The notes under the pieces are model-generated. The model did no database searches, had not been told where the DNA came from, and worked only from the letters and a program-made list of their open reading frames with translations. Below are positions 61,252 through 64,000 of a stretch of DNA of 64,000 bases, in pieces; the first letter of the stretch is position 1, and each line of letters begins with the position of its first letter. The stretch lies in the NCBI RefSeq assembly GCF_004353925.1, contig NZ_SMOK01000010.1, forward strand, positions 1-64,000. The letters are read 5' to 3'. The DNA comes from Pseudomonas sp. H9 (GTDB taxonomy: Bacteria; Pseudomonadota; Gammaproteobacteria; Pseudomonadales; Pseudomonadaceae). Position numbers and translations under genes: made by a program.

Positions 61252-61670
61252 ACAACAAATAAAATGCCCCCACCCAACCACCAATCCTTACCCCATCCTT
61301 TAACAACACAGTGCACAAACACACCTTGCAAAAACACAGCTCACAGGCATGACACCTCACATCAATACTTAGAAAATACAAATCATTAAAAGTATTAGTT
61401 AATCCGCGTCAAGCCTTACTTGACATTCGCAACCCATCCCAACAATGTAGTTTCATCAGCCATCAAAAACGCTAAAAAGCTTAATGCTAAAGAAGTTAAA
61501 TTTATTTTTGCGTCTTATTCGCATCCGCAACAAGCCTGCACGCTCAACACAACAAAACAGCTTCATCAACAGCCGACAGCACCGCGCCACTGGTCTAAAT
61601 TAACCCGTAGCATTAAACGCTTGCGGTGAGCTGATCTAAGCTCAAGCAAAATCCGCTTGGAGCACGTTCA
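61252..61670. other. AT-rich intergenic stretch before napE; no convincing gene
   Basis: About 420 bp of low-GC sequence continues the AT-rich 3' end of the Ig-like gene. The only plus-strand reading frame (61420-61629) is short and has no ribosome site or family likeness. A GAGCT-N6-AGCTC repeat lies at 61628-61643, just before the napE leader. I see no FNR/Anr box with correct spacing and no clear NarL sites. Confidence 0.6.
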
Positions 61671-61838
61671 ATGCCACCGGCTGAAGAACAAAAACCCGTG
61701 CGTCGCAAGGAAGCGCTGCTGTTCATCTTCCTCGTCGCCTGCCTGTTCCCACTACTGTCTGTAGCGATTGTCGGTGGCTACGGTTTCATCATCTGGTTTT
61801 TGCAAATGCTCTATGGCCCACCCGGGCCGCCAAATTGA
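61671..61838 (+). CDS. napE: NapE, periplasmic nitrate reductase membrane component
   Basis: A 55-residue protein with one transmembrane helix (about 16-47; LFIFLVACLFPLLSVAIVGGYGF), a charged N terminus and the proline-rich end typical of NapE (MLYGPPGPPN). NapE's exact role in the Nap complex is not settled. TTGGAG lies about 8 nt before the ATG. It heads the nap operon: napD follows after 33 bp and napA overlaps napD. napF, often second in related operons, is absent between napE and napD. Confidence 0.92.
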   Translation: MPPAEEQKPVRRKEALLFIFLVACLFPLLSVAIVGGYGFIIWFLQMLYGPPGPPN

Positions 61839-61871
61839 TAGACATCTCATTGTGTCTGTTGGAGCCAGCGC

Positions 61872-62132
61872 ATGGACGACACCCTGCATATTGCCAGCCT
61901 TGTAGTACTTGCCCGCCCTGAACTGCTTGAGGCCGTGAAAGCCAACTTGCGCCTGCTCGAGGGCCTGGAGCTGCATCAGGAAAGTCCAGCCGGAAAGTTG
62001 GTGGTGGTGCTTGAAACCACCGATGAACAGCAAATTCTGCAACGTATCGATTTGATCAACAATTTGCCGGGCGTACTCAATGCGGCGTTGATCTATCACG
62101 AACTCCTCGACCCCGCAGGAGACAGCGCATGA
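61872..62132 (+). CDS. napD: NapD, NapA-specific chaperone
   Basis: An 86-residue cytoplasmic protein of usual NapD length. The start [12 protein letters not shown] and the middle [19 protein letters not shown] match the ferredoxin-like NapD fold. NapD binds the twin-arginine signal of NapA and holds back its export until the molybdenum cofactor is in place. GGAG precedes the ATG and the stop overlaps the napA start by 4 bp, as expected for a chaperone and its client. Confidence 0.93.
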   Translation: MDDTLHIASLVVLARPELLEAVKANLRLLEGLELHQESPAGKLVVVLETTDEQQILQRIDLINNLPGVLNAALIYHELLDPAGDSA

Positions 62133-64000
62133 GCATGACCCGCCGTGAATTTGCCAAAGCCCAGGCCGCAGCCATCGCAGCGGCAGCTGCCGGGCTGCCG
62201 ATCTATACCACTGCCAGTAACCTGATTACCGAAGCGGATATGGTCACGCTGGACTGGAACAAAGCGCCCTGCCGCTTCTGCGGTACCGGCTGCAGCGTGA
62301 TGGTCGCAACCCGCGACAACCGTGTGGTCGCCACCCACGGCGATGTTAAAGCCGAGGTCAATCGCGGCCTGAACTGCGTCAAAGGCTACTTCCTGTCGAA
62401 GATCATGTACGGCAATGACCGCCTGACCCAACCGCTGCTGCGCATGAAGAACGGCCAGTACGACAAGCAAGGCGAGTTCCAGCCGGTCAGTTGGGAAAAA
62501 GCCTTTGACATTATGGAAGCCAAGTTCAAGGAAGCTTTGAAGAACAAAGGGCCCAGTTCTGTCGGCATGTTTGGTTCCGGGCAATGGACGGTGTGGGAAG
62601 GATATGCCGCCAACAAGCTGATGAAAGCCGGCTTTCGCAGTAACAACATCGACCCCAACGCCCGCCACTGCATGGCCTCGGCAGTCATGGGCTTCATGCG
62701 CACCTTCGGCATGGATGAACCCATGGGCTGTTACGACGACATCGAAGCCACCGATGCCTTCGTACTGTGGGGCTCAAACATGGCCGAGATGCACCCGATT
62801 CTCTGGAGCCGGGTCACCGACCGGCGCTTGAGCCAACCGCAGGTCAAGGTTGCCGTGCTGTCGACCTTTGAACACCGCAGTTTCGAACTGGCCGACATTC
62901 CCCTGGTGTTCAAGCCGCAGACCGACCTGATGATCCTCAATTACATCGCCAACCACATCATCGAGAGTGGCGCGGTGAACAAAGACTTCATCAGCAAGCA
63001 CACTCGCTTTGCCCACGGCGCCGAAGACATCGGTTATGGTCTGCGCCCGGACAACCCGCTGGAAAGCGCGGCGAAGAACGCCGACAAAGCCAATACCTGG
63101 AGCGACATCGATTTCGAGCAGTTCGCTGCCTTCGTGCGCCCCTATACCCTGGAGCGTACCGCCAAGGAGTCCGGGGTGCCCGCAGAACGGCTCAAGGCCC
63201 TGGCCGAGCTGTATGCCGATCCCAAACGCAAAGTCGTGTCGTTCTGGACCATGGGTTTCAATCAGCACACCCGCGGGGTGTGGGCCAACAACCTGATCTA
63301 CAACATTCATTTGCTCACCGGCAAAATCAGCGAACCGGGCAACAGCCCCTTCTCGCTCACCGGCCAGCCCTCGGCCTGCGGTACTGCTCGCGAAGTCGGC
63401 ACATTCTCCCACCGCCTGCCCGCAGATCTGGTGGTCACTAATCCCAAGCACCGCGCCACGGCTGAAAAAATCTGGAAGCTGCCGGCCGGCACGATTGAAG
63501 AAAAGGTCGGTTTTCATGCGGTGCAGCAGAGCCGCATGCTCAAAGATGGCGTGCTCAACGTCTACTGGACCCAAGCCAGCAACAACATGCATGCCGGCCC
63601 TAACATCATGCAGGAGGTACTACCGGGTTGGCGCCGGCCGGAAAATTTCGTGATCGTCTCCGACGTGTACCCGACCGTGTCCGCCCAGGCCGCCGACCTG
63701 ATCCTGCCCACGGCTATGTGGGTGGAAAAAGAAGGCGCTTATGGCAACGCCGAGCGCCGCACCCAGTTCTGGCACCAACTGGTCAGTGCACCGGGTGAAG
63801 CCAAATCGGACTTGTGGCAACTGGTTGAGTTTTCCAAGCGCTTTACCACCGACGAAACCTGGCCCGCCGAGTTGCTGGCCAAATCGCCGGAATACAAGGG
63901 CAAAACACTGTTCGAGGTGTTGTTTAAAAACGGTCAGGTCGACCAGTTCCCGGTCGAGCAACTGGCCGCCGGTTTCAAAAACGACGAGGCCAAGGCATTT
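62129..64000 (+). CDS. napA: NapA, periplasmic nitrate reductase catalytic subunit (cut by window end)
   Basis: The first 624 codons are present of an expected 830 or so. The N terminus carries the twin-arginine signal MTRREFAKA with an alanine-rich hydrophobic core. A [4Fe-4S] site follows as CRFCGTGC (about residues 48-55) with the fourth Cys in LNCVKGYF. The molybdenum ligand Cys lies in ARHCMAS. Later segments [18 protein letters not shown] and SACGTARE are typical of the bis-MGD family. The enzyme reduces nitrate to nitrite in the periplasm with electrons from NapB/NapC, whose genes would lie downstream. The frame is open to the last base. Confidence 0.95.
   Translation, partial: MSMTRREFAKAQAAAIAAAAAGLPIYTTASNLITEADMVTLDWNKAPCRFCGTGCSVMVATRDNRVVATHGDVKAEVNRGLNCVKGYFLSKIMYGNDRLTQPLLRMKNGQYDKQGEFQPVSWEKAFDIMEAKFKEALKNKGPSSVGMFGSGQWTVWEGYAANKLMKAGFRSNNIDPNARHCMASAVMGFMRTFGMDEPMGCYDDIEATDAFVLWGSNMAEMHPILWSRVTDRRLSQPQVKVAVLSTFEHRSFELADIPLVFKPQTDLMILNYIANHIIESGAVNKDFISKHTRFAHGAEDIGYGLRPDNPLESAAKNADKANTWSDIDFEQFAAFVRPYTLERTAKESGVPAERLKALAELYADPKRKVVSFWTMGFNQHTRGVWANNLIYNIHLLTGKISEPGNSPFSLTGQPSACGTAREVGTFSHRLPADLVVTNPKHRATAEKIWKLPAGTIEEKVGFHAVQQSRMLKDGVLNVYWTQASNNMHAGPNIMQEVLPGWRRPENFVIVSDVYPTVSAQAADLILPTAMWVEKEGAYGNAERRTQFWHQLVSAPGEAKSDLWQLVEFSKRFTTDETWPAELLAKSPEYKGKTLFEVLFKNGQVDQFPVEQLAAGFKNDEAKAF

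Noticed and set aside
61420..61629. A 69-codon frame before napE
   Set aside because: It has no ribosome site, lies in AT-rich DNA with chance open frames, and resembles no family I know.
61631..61646. Anr/FNR box before napE (CTGA-N7-TCAA)
   Set aside because: The half-sites are spaced by seven bases instead of six and one half is imperfect, so it does not meet the consensus.

Overview
The window is a stretch of a high-GC gammaproteobacterial chromosome, most likely Pseudomonas (fluorescens/putida side of the genus). The support is the Pseudomonas-type REP palindrome (core GGGAGCGGGCTTGCCCCGCGAT) found singly or in arrays at four places, a DUF2790 small protein, TraX, and the general gene content. 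I cannot name a species. No rRNA, tRNA, CRISPR array, insertion sequence or prophage was seen.

Layout. 0.2-6.2 kb: metabolic genes (phosphotransferase plus SDR), a DUF2790/thioredoxin-like pair divergent from an OmpR-type two-component system, and a TraX-like acyltransferase. 6.2-20.3 kb: a long minus-strand block. An octaheme cytochrome c with HEAT/TPR repeats is followed by a MoxR ATPase, DUF58, DUF4381, BatA-like, BatB/C-like and BatD-like genes, an exported HAD phosphatase and an exported formylglycine-type sulfatase. A clear terminator then separates these from a fused MFS/spermidine-synthase-like gene coupled to traX. This looks like one machine in which a MoxR/von Willebrand chaperone complex serves secreted or redox enzymes. 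20.4-22.6 kb: a DJ-1/PfpI protein and a quinol-monooxygenase-like protein, divergent from a LysR regulator. 22.7-27.5 kb: an unrecognised 102-residue protein behind a perfect GacA-type box, then a 198-bp tandem array, then an AspT-type transporter and an MscS channel.

27.7-45.0 kb: a giant (about 3,826 aa) DUF4347/VCBS-repeat surface protein, followed by an overlapping gene set for a TolC-like lipoprotein, two HlyD-like adaptors and an M50-type membrane metalloprotease fused to a HlyD-like part. No ABC transporter gene is present, so this may be an uncharacterised export route. 45.5-61.2 kb: a BvgA-like regulator with an altered receiver site, fused to PAS and kinase-like domains, divergent from a run of surface genes. 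These are autotransporter, Ig-repeat protein, autotransporter, Ig-repeat protein, Ig-repeat protein; the three Ig-repeat proteins are paralogues with different C-terminal ends. 61.7 kb to the end: napE, napD and the first 624 codons of napA (periplasmic nitrate reductase).

Two patterns cut across the genes. First, REP palindromes at three separate loci have been tandemly amplified together with the 3' ends of the neighbouring genes (units of 115, 198 and 191 bp). Second, boxes of the form (T/A)GTA(A/G)G-N6-C(T/C)TACA, perfect or degraded, lie in front of four of the surface or unknown genes, suggesting a shared NarL/BvgA/GacA-type regulator.
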